Below are positions 8,680 to 17,563 of a DNA stretch of 64,000 bases, piece by piece. Position numbers and translations under genes: made by a program. The stretch comes from Serratia sp. PL17 (lineage in GTDB: Bacteria; Pseudomonadota; Gammaproteobacteria; Enterobacterales; Enterobacteriaceae). The number at the start of each line of letters is the position of its first letter. The first letter of the stretch is position 1. Location of the stretch: positions 1,302,001-1,366,000 of the forward strand of contig NZ_JAFIBY010000001.1 in the NCBI RefSeq assembly GCF_017832355.1, in the 5' to 3' direction. Under the pieces are notes generated by a model. That model was not told where the DNA came from and ran no database searches. It saw only the letters and a list, made by a program, of their open reading frames with translations.

Positions 8680-8721
8680 ATTATATCCGGGTAAAATTAA
8701 ATATCAATTAATACCCGGATA
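8680..8721 (-). promoter_or_regulatory. Sigma-70 promoter with paired operator for the DUF2239 gene
   Basis: On the minus strand TTGATA (8702-8707) and a perfect TATAAT (8680-8685) are separated by 16 bp. TATCCGGGTA at 8684-8693 and its inverse TACCCGGATA at 8712-8721 bracket the -35 box, 28 bp centre to centre. The layout suggests a repressor that binds both decamers. The regulator is not identified in the window. Confidence 0.6.
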
Positions 8722-8885
8722 AAATTTAGACGCGGTTTGGTTACCGATGAGGTTGGTCGCCCTTGAAGGCACCAAACGCGGGAAGATACACAAGTACAGG
8801 TTGCAAGGGACCCCGCCTTGGGCCCCTTGCACGGTCAAAGTCTACTAGCTATATAGCAACTAACGTATGGGCATTCGACAACAAA

Positions 8886-10406
8886 TTAAAACAGCCCGAG
8901 CGGTTTGGAATCGTAACTAACCAACAGATTTTTCACCTGCTGATAATGCGACAGCGCCACTTTGTGGGTTTCGCGGCCGACGCCCGAGTTTTTATACCCC
9001 CCGAAGGCAGCGTGCGCAGGGTAGAGATGGTAACAGTTAGTCCATACGCGCCCGGCCTTAATAGCACGCCCCATGCGATAGGCACGGTTGACGTCACGGG
9101 TCCACAGGCCGGCACCCAGCCCGAACTCACTGTCGTTTGCCAGCGCCAGCGCTTCGGCTTCATCTTTAAAGGTCGTCACGCCAATCACAGGCCCGAAGAT
9201 CTCCTCGCGGAAGAAACGCATGCTGTTATTACCGGTTATCAGCGTGGGTTGAAGATAGAAACCGCTCTGCAACCTCTGTTCATGGCTGGCGCGCTCACCA
9301 CCGGCAATGATTTTCCCCCCTTCATTTTTGGCGATCTCAATATAAGAGAGGATCTTGTCAAACTGCTGTTGAGACGCCTGTGCACCAATCATGGTGTCGG
9401 TATCAAAAGGGTCACCCTGACGAATCGTGGTGATTCGGGCCAACACTTTTTCCATAAATTGCGGGTAGATCGATTCCTGGATCAGTGCGCGTGAAGGGCA
9501 GGTGCAGACTTCACCCTGGTTAAAGAAGCCGAGGATCAGCCCTTCAACGGCCTTGTCGATAAACTCCGGTTCGGCCTGCATGATGTCTTCAAAGAAGATG
9601 TTAGGCGACTTGCCGCCCAGCTCCACGGTACTGGGGATGATGTTTTCAGCCGCGCAGGCAAGAATATGCCTGCCCACCGGCGTTGAACCGGTAAAGGCGA
9701 TTTTATCGATGCGTTTGCTGGTCGCCAGTGCCTCGCCGGCTTCTTTCCCAAAGCCTTGAACCACGTTGAGCACCCCAGGTGGCAGCAGATCGCCAATCAT
9801 TTCCAGCAGAACACAGATGCTGAGTGGGGTCTGTTCTGCGGGCTTGAGTACGACGCAGTTGCCGGCAGCCAGCGCAGGGGCCAGTTTCCAGGCAGCCATC
9901 AGTAACGGGAAGTTCCAGGGGATAATCTGTCCAACCACGCCCAGTGGTTCATAAATATGGTAGGCCACGGTATTTTGGTCGATCTCAGCGGCAGTCCCTT
10001 CTTGCGCACGCAGGCAACCGGCAAAATAGCGGAAATGGTCAATCGCCAGGGGGATATCGGCATTAAGCGTTTCGCGAATTGGCTTACCGTTATCCCAGCT
10101 TTCAGTCAGCGCCAGCAATTCTAGCTGCGACGCCATGCGATCGGCGATTGCCAGTAACACGTTGGAACGTTCCTGTACGCTGGCTTTGCCCCAGGTTTCA
10201 GCCGCGGCATGTGCGGCATCCAGCGCCAGTTCGATATCTTTTGCATCTGAGCGCGGAAATTCGGCGACGGTTTGGCCTGTCATTGGGGAGGTGTCGGTGA
10301 AGTAGTTGCCTGAAACGGGTTCGACAAATTTGCCGCCGATATAATTGCCATAGCGTTTTTTGAAAGAAACCAACGAGCCAGGTAAACCAGGATGAACGTA
10401 TTTCAT
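8886..10406 (-). CDS. NAD-dependent aldehyde dehydrogenase, AldB/ExaC-like
   Basis: The start ATG at 10406 follows GAGAGGTGTTTAC; the longer frame to 10457 lacks a ribosome site. The 506-residue product closely resembles E. coli AldB (512 residues). It shares [10 protein letters not shown], the cofactor stretch [13 protein letters not shown] and the glycine turn [11 protein letters not shown]. It also has catalytic Glu in [11 protein letters not shown], catalytic Cys in [12 protein letters not shown] and the C-terminal [13 protein letters not shown]. It oxidises acetaldehyde or related aldehydes in the cytoplasm. It is transcribed alone from a sigma-54 site at 10480-10494 and is divergent from an AcoR-like activator, which almost certainly controls it. 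Confidence 0.92.
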   Translation of the reverse strand: MKYVHPGLPGSLVSFKKRYGNYIGGKFVEPVSGNYFTDTSPMTGQTVAEFPRSDAKDIELALDAAHAAAETWGKASVQERSNVLLAIADRMASQLELLALTESWDNGKPIRETLNADIPLAIDHFRYFAGCLRAQEGTAAEIDQNTVAYHIYEPLGVVGQIIPWNFPLLMAAWKLAPALAAGNCVVLKPAEQTPLSICVLLEMIGDLLPPGVLNVVQGFGKEAGEALATSKRIDKIAFTGSTPVGRHILACAAENIIPSTVELGGKSPNIFFEDIMQAEPEFIDKAVEGLILGFFNQGEVCTCPSRALIQESIYPQFMEKVLARITTIRQGDPFDTDTMIGAQASQQQFDKILSYIEIAKNEGGKIIAGGERASHEQRLQSGFYLQPTLITGNNSMRFFREEIFGPVIGVTTFKDEAEALALANDSEFGLGAGLWTRDVNRAYRMGRAIKAGRVWTNCYHLYPAHAAFGGYKNSGVGRETHKVALSHYQQVKNLLVSYDSKPLGLF

Positions 10407-10479
10407 GTAAACACCTCTCATGAGAACTGACACTGTAGGGTTGACGCCTGGATGCATGACGCCATCGCAGAAACCATAA

Positions 10480-10494
10480 GCATTACCTATGCCA
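10480..10494 (-). promoter_or_regulatory. Sigma-54 promoter of the aldehyde dehydrogenase gene
   Basis: On the minus strand: TGGCATA-GGTA-ATGC, with GG and GC at the exact -24/-12 spacing. It lies about 75 bp upstream of the start codon and faces the divergent sigma-54 activator gene. Confidence 0.75.
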
Positions 10495-10613
10495 CTTTGT
10501 GCTTATTCGGTAGCCATAAAATATAAAAATGTTTAATATCATCTAATTAAAAACAGAAAATACCTGCTTTGGGCAATAAAACCGCTGTCTTATTATTCAT
10601 TCCTATTATTTTT

Positions 10614-10643
10614 TGTGTCCCATGTCGCAACGCATGGGACACA
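10614..10643. promoter_or_regulatory. Inverted repeat, candidate activator binding site
   Basis: TGTGTCCCATG (10614-10624) and CATGGGACACA (10633-10643) are perfect 11-bp inverted arms around an 8-bp spacer. The site is about 120 bp upstream of the -24/-12 promoter and 44 bp before the regulator start, the expected place for an enhancer-type site that could also control the regulator gene itself. Confidence 0.65.
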
Positions 10644-10687
10644 TTTGTGATACATAAATGCAACACTTTATTTGGCGGGAGTTGGGT

Positions 10688-12487
10688 ATGTTGCATAAAG
10701 ACCAGACCACCCAGACCGGGTTTGACTCTGACAGTGATAATCTGTCTCTCCCCAGCCGACTCTCAGAATCCTGGCTACGTAGCCAACACTATGGCTTGAG
10801 CCGGGCTGACGATCTGGTGCCTTTTGTTCGGCCTGCGTTGCTCAATGAAGTGCGTGGGCAAAACGGCTGGGTTGCACAACTGGCACAGCCGCTGATCGCG
10901 CGTTTAGGCAACGAAATTAACCGGCAACCCTCAATTGTGGTGGTCTCTGATGCCAGCGGGTTGGTGTTGGAAACCTGTGGGAATACTGACTTTCTGCATA
11001 AGGCGTCACGCATTTCTCTGGCCCCGGGCAATTTATGGGGGGAACAGGAGCGTGGCACCAATGCCATTGGTACGGCACTGGCGCTGGGGAGCCAGTGTGA
11101 AGTCAACGGTGATGAACACTTCCTTAATCAGAATGCAGGGCTTTATTGTTCCGCCGCGCCGATCTATCGCCCCAACGGCGTGATAGCCGGGGTGCTGGAT
11201 ATCTCGACACCGGCGCAGCGCCCGTATAATGATGCGCACTCACTGATTTTACAGGCGGTCAGGCACATTGAGCACCAGTGGGTGACAAGTAGCGTGACGT
11301 CTCAACATTGGACGCTGCGCCTGCACAGTGACGCACGTGTTCTCGGCAGTGCACACGAACTGATACTGGTGTTCCACGACGACGTCCTAACCGCCGCCAA
11401 CCGGCTGGCGATGCAAGAATTTAATCTCTCGGTGGCTTCTTTCGGCACGCTAGACTTTGCCTCACTGTTCCCGGATATGTCACGCCAGGCGATGAATGCG
11501 CCACATCAGACGCTGGCAATCAATAATCGCCACTATTACTCCTTGTTGCAGATGCCGGAAAGGCATTCACAGGGGGTTAAGCCGCTGGCACCGCCTTTTG
11601 ATCGCGATGGGGCTGACAGGCAGAAAGCGTTACGCATTCTCAATGCCGGCCTGGCGCTGTGCATTCGGGGGGAAACCGGCTGCGGCAAGGAGTATTTCAG
11701 CCAACGGTTGTTTGAGGAAAGTCGGCGTCGGCAGGGGCATTTTGTGGCGATTAACTGTGCGGCACTGCCTGAAAGCTTGATTGAATCCGAACTATTTGGC
11801 TATGCGCCGGGGGCGTTTACCGGTGCCAATTCAAAAGGATACCTGGGCAAGATCAGAGAAGCCGACGGTGGCGTATTGTTCCTGGATGAAATTGGCGATA
11901 TGCCATTAGGCTTACAAACCCGGCTATTACGTGTTCTACAGGAAAAAACGGTTACGCCGCTCGGCAGCCACATGTCCTATGCGGTGGATTTTTCACTGAT
12001 CTGCGCCACCCATCAGGATCTGGACCAGCAGGTTGCGGCGGGGGCCTTCCGCGAAGACTTGCTGTACCGCATCCAGGAATTCAGCTTACGCATATTGCCG
12101 CTACGTGAACGGGCACACGTGGATCGTTTTATTCTTAACCTTTGGCGCGAACTGGGGGGCGAGCAGCGTGGTATCACGTTGGCGCCTGATGCCGTCGCGG
12201 CGCTGGCGCGTTATCCGTGGCCGGGGAATGTGCGGCAGTTGTTGAGCACGCTCAAGGTGCTGTTGGCACTGACCGATGATGGCAGCATGATTACACTCGA
12301 CGATCTGCCTGAACCGTTCAGCGTCGTCCCCTCATTCAGTACGGAGACTCAGTCGGCACCGCAGGACATGCTCGACGCCATCAGAAATGCCAACGGTAAC
12401 ATCAGCCAGGCGGCGAAGCGGTTGGGGGTATCACGCAGTACGCTTTATCGCAAAATGGAGAAAAGCAGGGGACGTGTGGCTGACTGA
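10688..12487 (+). CDS. Sigma-54-dependent activator, AcoR-like
   Basis: The ATG at 10688 is chosen because GGGAGTTGGGT lies just before it; an upstream in-frame ATG at 10658 has no ribosome site. The 599-residue protein has an N-terminal GAF-type sensor (about 60-290). A sigma-54 AAA+ domain follows at about 325-530, with Walker A GETGCGKE, the sigma-contact loop GAFTGAN and Walker B GGVLFLDEIGD. A Fis-type helix-turn-helix is at the end (NGNISQAAKRLGVSRSTLYRKM). This is the layout of AcoR. The Walker A has Cys where many homologues have Gly or Ser/Thr. It is divergent from the aldehyde dehydrogenase and is the likely activator of that gene. Confidence 0.88.
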   Translation: MLHKDQTTQTGFDSDSDNLSLPSRLSESWLRSQHYGLSRADDLVPFVRPALLNEVRGQNGWVAQLAQPLIARLGNEINRQPSIVVVSDASGLVLETCGNTDFLHKASRISLAPGNLWGEQERGTNAIGTALALGSQCEVNGDEHFLNQNAGLYCSAAPIYRPNGVIAGVLDISTPAQRPYNDAHSLILQAVRHIEHQWVTSSVTSQHWTLRLHSDARVLGSAHELILVFHDDVLTAANRLAMQEFNLSVASFGTLDFASLFPDMSRQAMNAPHQTLAINNRHYYSLLQMPERHSQGVKPLAPPFDRDGADRQKALRILNAGLALCIRGETGCGKEYFSQRLFEESRRRQGHFVAINCAALPESLIESELFGYAPGAFTGANSKGYLGKIREADGGVLFLDEIGDMPLGLQTRLLRVLQEKTVTPLGSHMSYAVDFSLICATHQDLDQQVAAGAFREDLLYRIQEFSLRILPLRERAHVDRFILNLWRELGGEQRGITLAPDAVAALARYPWPGNVRQLLSTLKVLLALTDDGSMITLDDLPEPFSVVPSFSTETQSAPQDMLDAIRNANGNISQAAKRLGVSRSTLYRKMEKSRGRVAD

Positions 12488-12493
12488 GGGTAA

Positions 12494-12518
12494 CCAAGGC
12501 CCACAGATTGGGCCTTGG
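12494..12518. terminator. Hairpin between convergent genes
   Basis: CCAAGGCCCA (12494-12503) pairs with TGGGCCTTGG (12509-12518) across a 5-base loop. It lies just after the regulator stop and before the stop of the minus-strand binding-protein gene, so it can end both transcripts. The T-runs are weak on both sides. Confidence 0.65.
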
Positions 12519-12526
12519 TCTTGAAA

Positions 12527-13456
12527 CTATTTGTCCCCCAACCCCAGTGGGTTAATTTCAGAATGTTCGATTTTCTCGTCGCTTTCCGCCCAACGATCCA
12601 GCACTTTCAGGTAGCTGCCATTGGCAATCGCACTATTGAGTGACGCTTGCACGGCATCAACCAACCCATTGCCTTTCTTTACCGTGACCGCAATGTTCGC
12701 GCTGCGTGGCCACCCGCCAGGCACGATGCCAACCAGTGTGGTTTTGCCGTTCAACTTCGCCTGATAAGCGCCGGACACGTTGGGCCCAAAGGTCGCATCC
12801 GCCCGGCCAGATTGAATGGCCAGCGTCGCGGCGGCCTTGTCAGTAACATAAATTGGCTGCAGGGCTGGCAGCCCTTTGGCCTGGTTCTCCTTATCCCAGG
12901 CCAGCAGCACGGCTTCCTGATTGGTTCCTGAATCCACGATGATCTTTTTGCCGGCAATATCCGGTGCCGATTTTATCGAGGTGATTTTACTGCCGGACTT
13001 CACATAAAAGCCCAGCGTATCCTGGCGATAGGTGGCAAAGTCGAACTTGGTTTTACGCTCCTGAGTCACGGTAATGTTATAAATCGCCGCATCGTATTTT
13101 CCTGAGGTGACACCCAGTGGCCAATCCTCCCAAGACGTCGGTACCAGTTTGAGTTTCAGCCCCAGCCCATCAGCAACCAGCCGTGCGATATCCGACTCAC
13201 TGCCAATCACCGTTTTATTGTCACGTGCGTATAACCCAAAGGGCGGGCCGCTGCCCAAAATTGATACCGCAACGGTCAACGTACCGGGTTCGACGAATGT
13301 AAACCCGGACGGGATTTTGGCTATAGCCTCAGGGCTTTTCGCCGTATTAATGGGCGTTTCGTTGGCGACCAAATCAATGCCCGGCGCGGCATTAGCCAGC
13401 GCGGAAAGGCTCAGGAGTGCCGCCGCTGCGGTGAGTTTTGCGCTATACATCATCAT
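12527..13456 (-). CDS. Periplasmic amino-acid-type binding protein (orphan)
   Basis: The product of 309-310 residues has a Sec signal peptide (MMMYSAKLTAAAALLSLSALANA) and a family 3 solute-binding fold. Visible blocks are DIARLVADGLGLKLKLVPTSWEDWPLGVTSGKYDAAIYNITVTQERKTKFDFA in outline, then a second lobe with DSGTNQEAVLLAW and SGRADATFGPN. AGGT lies 5 bases before the first of three consecutive ATGs at 13456. No permease or ATPase gene is adjacent, so it is either an orphan receptor or works with a system encoded elsewhere. The ligand is probably a polar amino acid or related compound. Confidence 0.8.
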   Translation of the reverse strand: MMMYSAKLTAAAALLSLSALANAAPGIDLVANETPINTAKSPEAIAKIPSGFTFVEPGTLTVAVSILGSGPPFGLYARDNKTVIGSESDIARLVADGLGLKLKLVPTSWEDWPLGVTSGKYDAAIYNITVTQERKTKFDFATYRQDTLGFYVKSGSKITSIKSAPDIAGKKIIVDSGTNQEAVLLAWDKENQAKGLPALQPIYVTDKAAATLAIQSGRADATFGPNVSGAYQAKLNGKTTLVGIVPGGWPRSANIAVTVKKGNGLVDAVQASLNSAIANGSYLKVLDRWAESDEKIEHSEINPLGLGDK

Positions 13457-13580
13457 GATTACCTGCATTATTATGTTGTTGGGGCGGTCAATGCACTATC
13501 CTTTAAGCCGTTAAATCTGTGAACGAACAAAATTGGCTAACTAATTTTAGAAATGCGACGTTGGTGCCGTCCTTAAATAC

Positions 13581-13606
13581 AAAAAGGAGGCCAAGGCCTC
13601 CTTTTT
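13581..13606. terminator. Strong bidirectional terminator
   Basis: AAAAAGGAGGCC (13581-13592), AA loop, GGCCTCC and TTTTT (to 13606). The stem is perfect, with A/T runs on both sides. It follows the minus-strand gene ending at 13640 and also insulates the binding-protein gene. Confidence 0.85.
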
Positions 13607-13639
13607 CAGCAACACCGTCGTTGCGGTTTTTTGGGTTAT

Positions 13640-14272
13640 TCAAGAGACAACGTTGATGTACGGATCAAACCAGAAGTAACCCATGGATTTACCACTGTTA
13701 TACACCACGAATTCCAGCCCGTAGTTCAGGAGGCCAATAGAATCTGCTATATCGAACGTAACATAGGGGTTGTAGATGCGTGGTGTCGAAGGGGTTCCGT
13801 CCTGACCCGCCAGCACGCCACCATCCTTCCAGTATGAGGTGAAGGGAGCATTATCGTCGGCCCACTGAGGCTGTGTGGCAGCATAATCAAACCCATATGC
13901 GTCCGCATGCCTTTCCATAAACGCAGGTAAATCGAGAGGTTTATTTTCTCCAAGTATATTAATCTGCGTATCAGGATCGGTCGGTTCACCTGTCACAAAA
14001 GTCTTCACTTGTGCTCCGTCTTTCCAGCTGTGTGCGATAAACCTAACCGGGGCAATAATGATATTTTGTCGACGACCCAAATCTTCCAGCCAGATCTGTA
14101 TCTGTTCTTCCTGCGAGACCGGCACAGGATAATCCCCATCGTGGGACGTCGATGGACCGTTATTTTGGCTAACAAGCATAACGGGATGTGCGACCGCCAC
14201 AGGGTTATCGAAGCTCCCCCCCGTAGAAGGCAGGGTACTAATATCAACAGTAAAAATTATCTGTGTTCTCAT
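13640..14272 (-). CDS. Possible PixA/AidA family protein
   Basis: The ATG at 14272 follows AGAGATCA and is preferred over 14323, which has no ribosome site. The 210-residue product starts MRTQIIFTVDISTL and has the extended beta pattern of the PixA/AidA inclusion-body family. This includes an HPVMLVSQNN block early, a long middle segment on bonding to surroundings (PVRFIAHSWKDGAQV), and a C-terminal strand pair ending GYFWFDPYINV. That ending resembles the family's closing WFDP motif. No signal peptide is seen. These proteins have no firmly known function and are often quorum-regulated. The assignment is by pattern only. The gene stands alone, with a terminator 35 bp downstream. Confidence 0.5.
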   Translation of the reverse strand: MRTQIIFTVDISTLPSTGGSFDNPVAVAHPVMLVSQNNGPSTSHDGDYPVPVSQEEQIQIWLEDLGRRQNIIIAPVRFIAHSWKDGAQVKTFVTGEPTDPDTQINILGENKPLDLPAFMERHADAYGFDYAATQPQWADDNAPFTSYWKDGGVLAGQDGTPSTPRIYNPYVTFDIADSIGLLNYGLEFVVYNSGKSMGYFWFDPYINVVS

Positions 14273-15151
14273 TGATCTCTGTATGAACACATCCCGTTTG
14301 AAAGGTTGCCAATGTGCTGACATTGACGACGGCAGTTACCGTTCATCTGTTATTGCCATTACTCAGACGGCCTCGCAAACTTTCAGCATTCACCCTTTTA
14401 CAAAATAGTTAATATTTATCAGCACATATCGTTTATCACGATCTGAAGCTGACGTGCTTTGTCGCATACTTGAACACGAACTACTGTGAAAGGTATTTTT
14501 CGGCGTGATTATCCACATGATTAAAATGAGAGTAATCAACAAGTCATTCCGAAAGGCATTCTCTATCAGTGGTTTATTAATGATAATAAATTGTCTCTCG
14601 CAATAAAATGCGAGGAAATAACCATCGATAATAAAATGATGGTTATTGAAAGATAGAGTAGGCGTGTTGGAACAGCAATAACGAAAGTTAAATATAATTC
14701 ATTTGCTCGACATAAAAATAATTAGAGTGAAAAGAATAAAAACAACACTTATTTTACGTGAAATTATTTCGACCTTCGTTAAGTAACGCCCTGAAAATTT
14801 ATATCAATAGACAAGTGCAACCGTAGTGCGAGCATACTCCATTGTTATTAATGGTTTTTTATTAATTCTGAATGATTGGAGAGGAAAGGGTTGGATGTTC
14901 TTATTTATGCGTGGATTCTCCAGTCTGTTGTTTTTCTGGCGTATTATGGTTGGAGGTGATTTGTTGTCTTTTTTGTTGTCGTGGCTAATTATTAAGAAAT
15001 GGAACGAGAGTGAGTGATTAAATACCACTATCAACGATATTAAGTATTATGCTGCCCACATTTTTATATGCGATCTTTATTTTCATTAAAATATACATTG
15101 GGATAGGTGATAGCCCAATGATAATAATATCTTTGCGCGGCGAGAGGGGCC
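14273..15151. other. AT-rich intergenic region of about 0.9 kb
   Basis: This stretch is clearly richer in A+T than its surroundings. Apart from the small ORF at 14895-15017 I see no convincing gene, RNA or repeat array. The low GC may mark an old insertion or a regulatory gap between the two divergently placed blocks. Confidence 0.5.
14895..15017 (+). CDS. Possible 40-residue membrane peptide
   Basis: ATG at 14895 is preceded by GGAGAGGAAAGGG at a workable distance. The 40-codon product has one or two hydrophobic segments (GFSSLLFFWRIMVGG, LLSFLLSWLII) and a charged KKWNESE tail, the shape of small inner-membrane proteins. No homologue is recognised. The surrounding AT-richness makes chance hydrophobic ORFs more likely, so this is tentative. 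Confidence 0.3.
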   Translation: MFLFMRGFSSLLFFWRIMVGGDLLSFLLSWLIIKKWNESE

Positions 15152-15172
15152 GCCCGGTATCATTGACCGGGC
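15152..15172. terminator. Hairpin after the GGDEF-EAL gene
   Basis: GCCCGGT (15152-15158) pairs with ACCGGGC (15166-15172) across a 7-base loop, 14 bp beyond the stop of the minus-strand GGDEF-EAL gene. No strong T-run is present on the minus strand; on the plus strand TATATTTATT follows. Confidence 0.5.
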
Positions 15173-15185
15173 TATATTTATTCGT

Positions 15186-17273
15186 TTACAGGTTTAAAGT
15201 GGCATGTTGTTGCAGCATATTGAGTACCTTTGGTGCCTCAACGGCCTGGCTAAAAAGAAATCCCTGACCCAGGTGATAGCCTGAGTCACATAACGTCTGG
15301 CGTTGCTGCTCGGTTTCAATGCCTTCTGCAATGATGTCGATCGACAATTTTTGTCCCAGGATCCCCATGCTTTCCACGATGCCCAGAATGGCCGGTTCGT
15401 GATTCATACGCCGGATGAAATCGCGGTCCAGTTTAATGCAGTCCAGAGGGTAGTCCATGAGATGTGTAAAGGAGGAGTGCCCGGTACCGAAGTCATCGAG
15501 CGATATTCTGACCCCCATTTCCTTGAGCATCTGCAATGCGCGCAGCACATACTTCGAACCGTGTTTGTTGAAGGCATGTTCGGTGACTTCCAGCTCGATC
15601 AGGTGATGCGGAATGTGGAACATCTGCAAACGTCTCAGGAAGGTTTCAGCGTAGTTATCACGTAAAAACTCGATGGGGGACGCGTTTAACGACACCGGCA
15701 AAACATCGACACCCGAGGCCAGCCAACCCGACATATCGGCAAACACCTTCATCTGCATGGTTTCACTGAGTTTGGTGGCCAATTCGTAATCGTTAAACGC
15801 CTCACTGACCGTGTCAGGCATCTGCATGCCCTTTAACGGACAATACCAGCGCAGCAAGGCTTCAAATCCAATGATCGCGCCATTGCTCAAGCTGACCTTG
15901 GGTTGATAACTGGGGCGGATCTGATTATTACGGACAATTTGGCGCGCGTGATTGAGCTGTGCTGCACGCTCCTTTGCCTTATCCATCATTTTTTGATTAA
16001 ACATATAAACGCCACCGCGGCCACCGTCTTTGAGTTCGTACAGGGCGGTATCGGCGCATTTCATCAGTTCCGACGCATCACGCGCGTCTTGAGGGTAGAT
16101 CGCACAGCCGATGCTCATGCCGCAATGCAGTGCCTTACCCCCATGCGTGATCGGTGATTCAAGCTGCATTAAAAAGGTATTGGCGATCTTGAAAATATCT
16201 TGTTCGTTTTCGACGTCGCTAATCACTATCGCAAATTCATCGCCCCCTAAGCGGGAGACGAAAGAGTTATTGTTTAGGTATGCCGTTAGTCGGCGCGATA
16301 AGACGCGCAAAAGATGATCACCTGCAGCGTGCCCGAGGGTATCGTTAACCAGCTTAAAGTGGTCGAGGTCCAATAAAATCAATCCCAGAGACGTGTTTTT
16401 GCTCAGGGCCTGTTTCATTTCATGTTTTAATTTCCGCTTGAATAAGCGTCTATTGGGTAAACCGGTCAATTCGTCATATTCACTGGCGATCAGCAAACGT
16501 TTCTCAGCTATTCGCTGTGAGGTTACATCGCGCGAAACGCATAATATATTTTGTATCTGCTCATCTTCGCCGAAAACGGGGCTAAGGATATTATCCCAAT
16601 GCTGAAGCGCGCCAGTTGGTGAGGCACTGAGTCCGGCGAATCGGGCGCTTTTTCCGTTTAAAACTTTACGCAGTGCCTTTCTGCCACGGTTGCGTACTTC
16701 GGGTTGCAACAGATCCAACCAAGGCATGCCAAATTGTTGTGGGTTCTCATCCAGGCCCAAAGCGATGCTGCCTGCTTTGTTCATATGCAGTACCGAACCG
16801 TCATTATTAATGACCTTGATACAGTCGACGCTGGCGTCGAGCATATTCTTTTGTGCTGCCAGTGTTTCCGTCGTTAATTGCTTTTTCAGCATTTTTTCAT
16901 GGATATCGGTGCAGCTAAGATACCAATGCATCTGCGCAGAATCGCGATCTTGCTTTGCACCAAACGACAGTAAAAACCAACGATACTCACCGTTGTCATT
17001 GCGCAGCCTGGCTTCCTGTACGAATGAATCGGCGTTGAGCATGGCGTGTTGCTGCAGCAGAGCAATGTGGGCGTATTCGTCGACGTGCAGCGCTTCTAAC
17101 CAGCCGACGTCATTGTGATCAAAGGAAGAAAGACCGGTATATTCACACCACAATGCATTGAAATGTCCGCCGAGCCCGTTACCAACGCCAATGAGATTGG
17201 GTAAACCATTGAAGATATCATAAGCGATATCAACAGGATGAATTTCATCGCTGTGCTCGGGTAAAACATTCAT
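15186..17273 (-). CDS. PAS-GGDEF-EAL cyclic-di-GMP signalling protein
   Basis: This 695-residue cytoplasmic protein has two N-terminal PAS-type domains (about 15-130 and 135-255). A GGDEF domain with intact RLGGDEF follows (about 265-425). The EAL domain covers about 440-690. The EAL residues needed for phosphodiesterase activity appear to be present: EALLRW, the Asn in SLNASP, the Glu in ELEVTE, DDFGTG, the Lys in IKLDRDFI and AEGIET. Both synthesis and breakdown of c-di-GMP are therefore possible. AGAGGAAATGACAG precedes the ATG. No transmembrane segment is seen, so the signal should be cytoplasmic or gas/redox sensed by PAS. The gene is monocistronic. Confidence 0.9.
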   Translation of the reverse strand: MNVLPEHSDEIHPVDIAYDIFNGLPNLIGVGNGLGGHFNALWCEYTGLSSFDHNDVGWLEALHVDEYAHIALLQQHAMLNADSFVQEARLRNDNGEYRWFLLSFGAKQDRDSAQMHWYLSCTDIHEKMLKKQLTTETLAAQKNMLDASVDCIKVINNDGSVLHMNKAGSIALGLDENPQQFGMPWLDLLQPEVRNRGRKALRKVLNGKSARFAGLSASPTGALQHWDNILSPVFGEDEQIQNILCVSRDVTSQRIAEKRLLIASEYDELTGLPNRRLFKRKLKHEMKQALSKNTSLGLILLDLDHFKLVNDTLGHAAGDHLLRVLSRRLTAYLNNNSFVSRLGGDEFAIVISDVENEQDIFKIANTFLMQLESPITHGGKALHCGMSIGCAIYPQDARDASELMKCADTALYELKDGGRGGVYMFNQKMMDKAKERAAQLNHARQIVRNNQIRPSYQPKVSLSNGAIIGFEALLRWYCPLKGMQMPDTVSEAFNDYELATKLSETMQMKVFADMSGWLASGVDVLPVSLNASPIEFLRDNYAETFLRRLQMFHIPHHLIELEVTEHAFNKHGSKYVLRALQMLKEMGVRISLDDFGTGHSSFTHLMDYPLDCIKLDRDFIRRMNHEPAILGIVESMGILGQKLSIDIIAEGIETEQQRQTLCDSGYHLGQGFLFSQAVEAPKVLNMLQQHATLNL

Positions 17274-17510
17274 CTGTCATTTCCTCTAAAAGCTGCCCGA
17301 CATTTACGCTAAAAGAAACCATTTTTATAATATTGTAGTCAGCGGCAAATCGTTATGTAGCCTAGTCTGCGCGATAAAAAGCCGCCAGAGAGAATGAGAT
17401 ATAATTCAGAGCAACACAGTAGGAATACTCTCGTATTTACGCGTTAAATGACGTCCGCTTATTGAGTCTCATTCGTCATTAAATATCGCGAATCGGCAGG
17501 GACTGGATAT

Positions 17511-17538
17511 AAAAAAGCCCCCGCGGTCAGGCGGGGGC
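17511..17538 (-). terminator. Rho-independent terminator after the PQQ dehydrogenase
   Basis: On the minus strand GCCCCCGC and GCGGGGGC form a perfect 8-bp stem with a 6-base loop, followed by TTTTTT. It lies 25 bp beyond the stop at 17564. Confidence 0.9.
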
Positions 17539-17563
17539 TGGACATTATCCTGCGCGCTGAAAT

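Noticed and set aside
8797-8830. GC-rich hairpin after the aldehyde dehydrogenase gene
   Set aside because: GCAAGGG/CCCTTGC arms exist, but the loop is long and no T-run follows on the minus strand, so I did not list it as a terminator.
8763-9494. 243-codon plus-strand frame over the aldehyde dehydrogenase end
   Set aside because: It is antisense to a strongly conserved dehydrogenase and encodes nothing recognisable; no ribosome site.
14804-15034. 76-codon minus-strand frame in the AT-rich gap
   Set aside because: Composition-driven frame (Asn/Lys-rich) without ribosome site; the opposite-strand 40-codon ORF is better supported.
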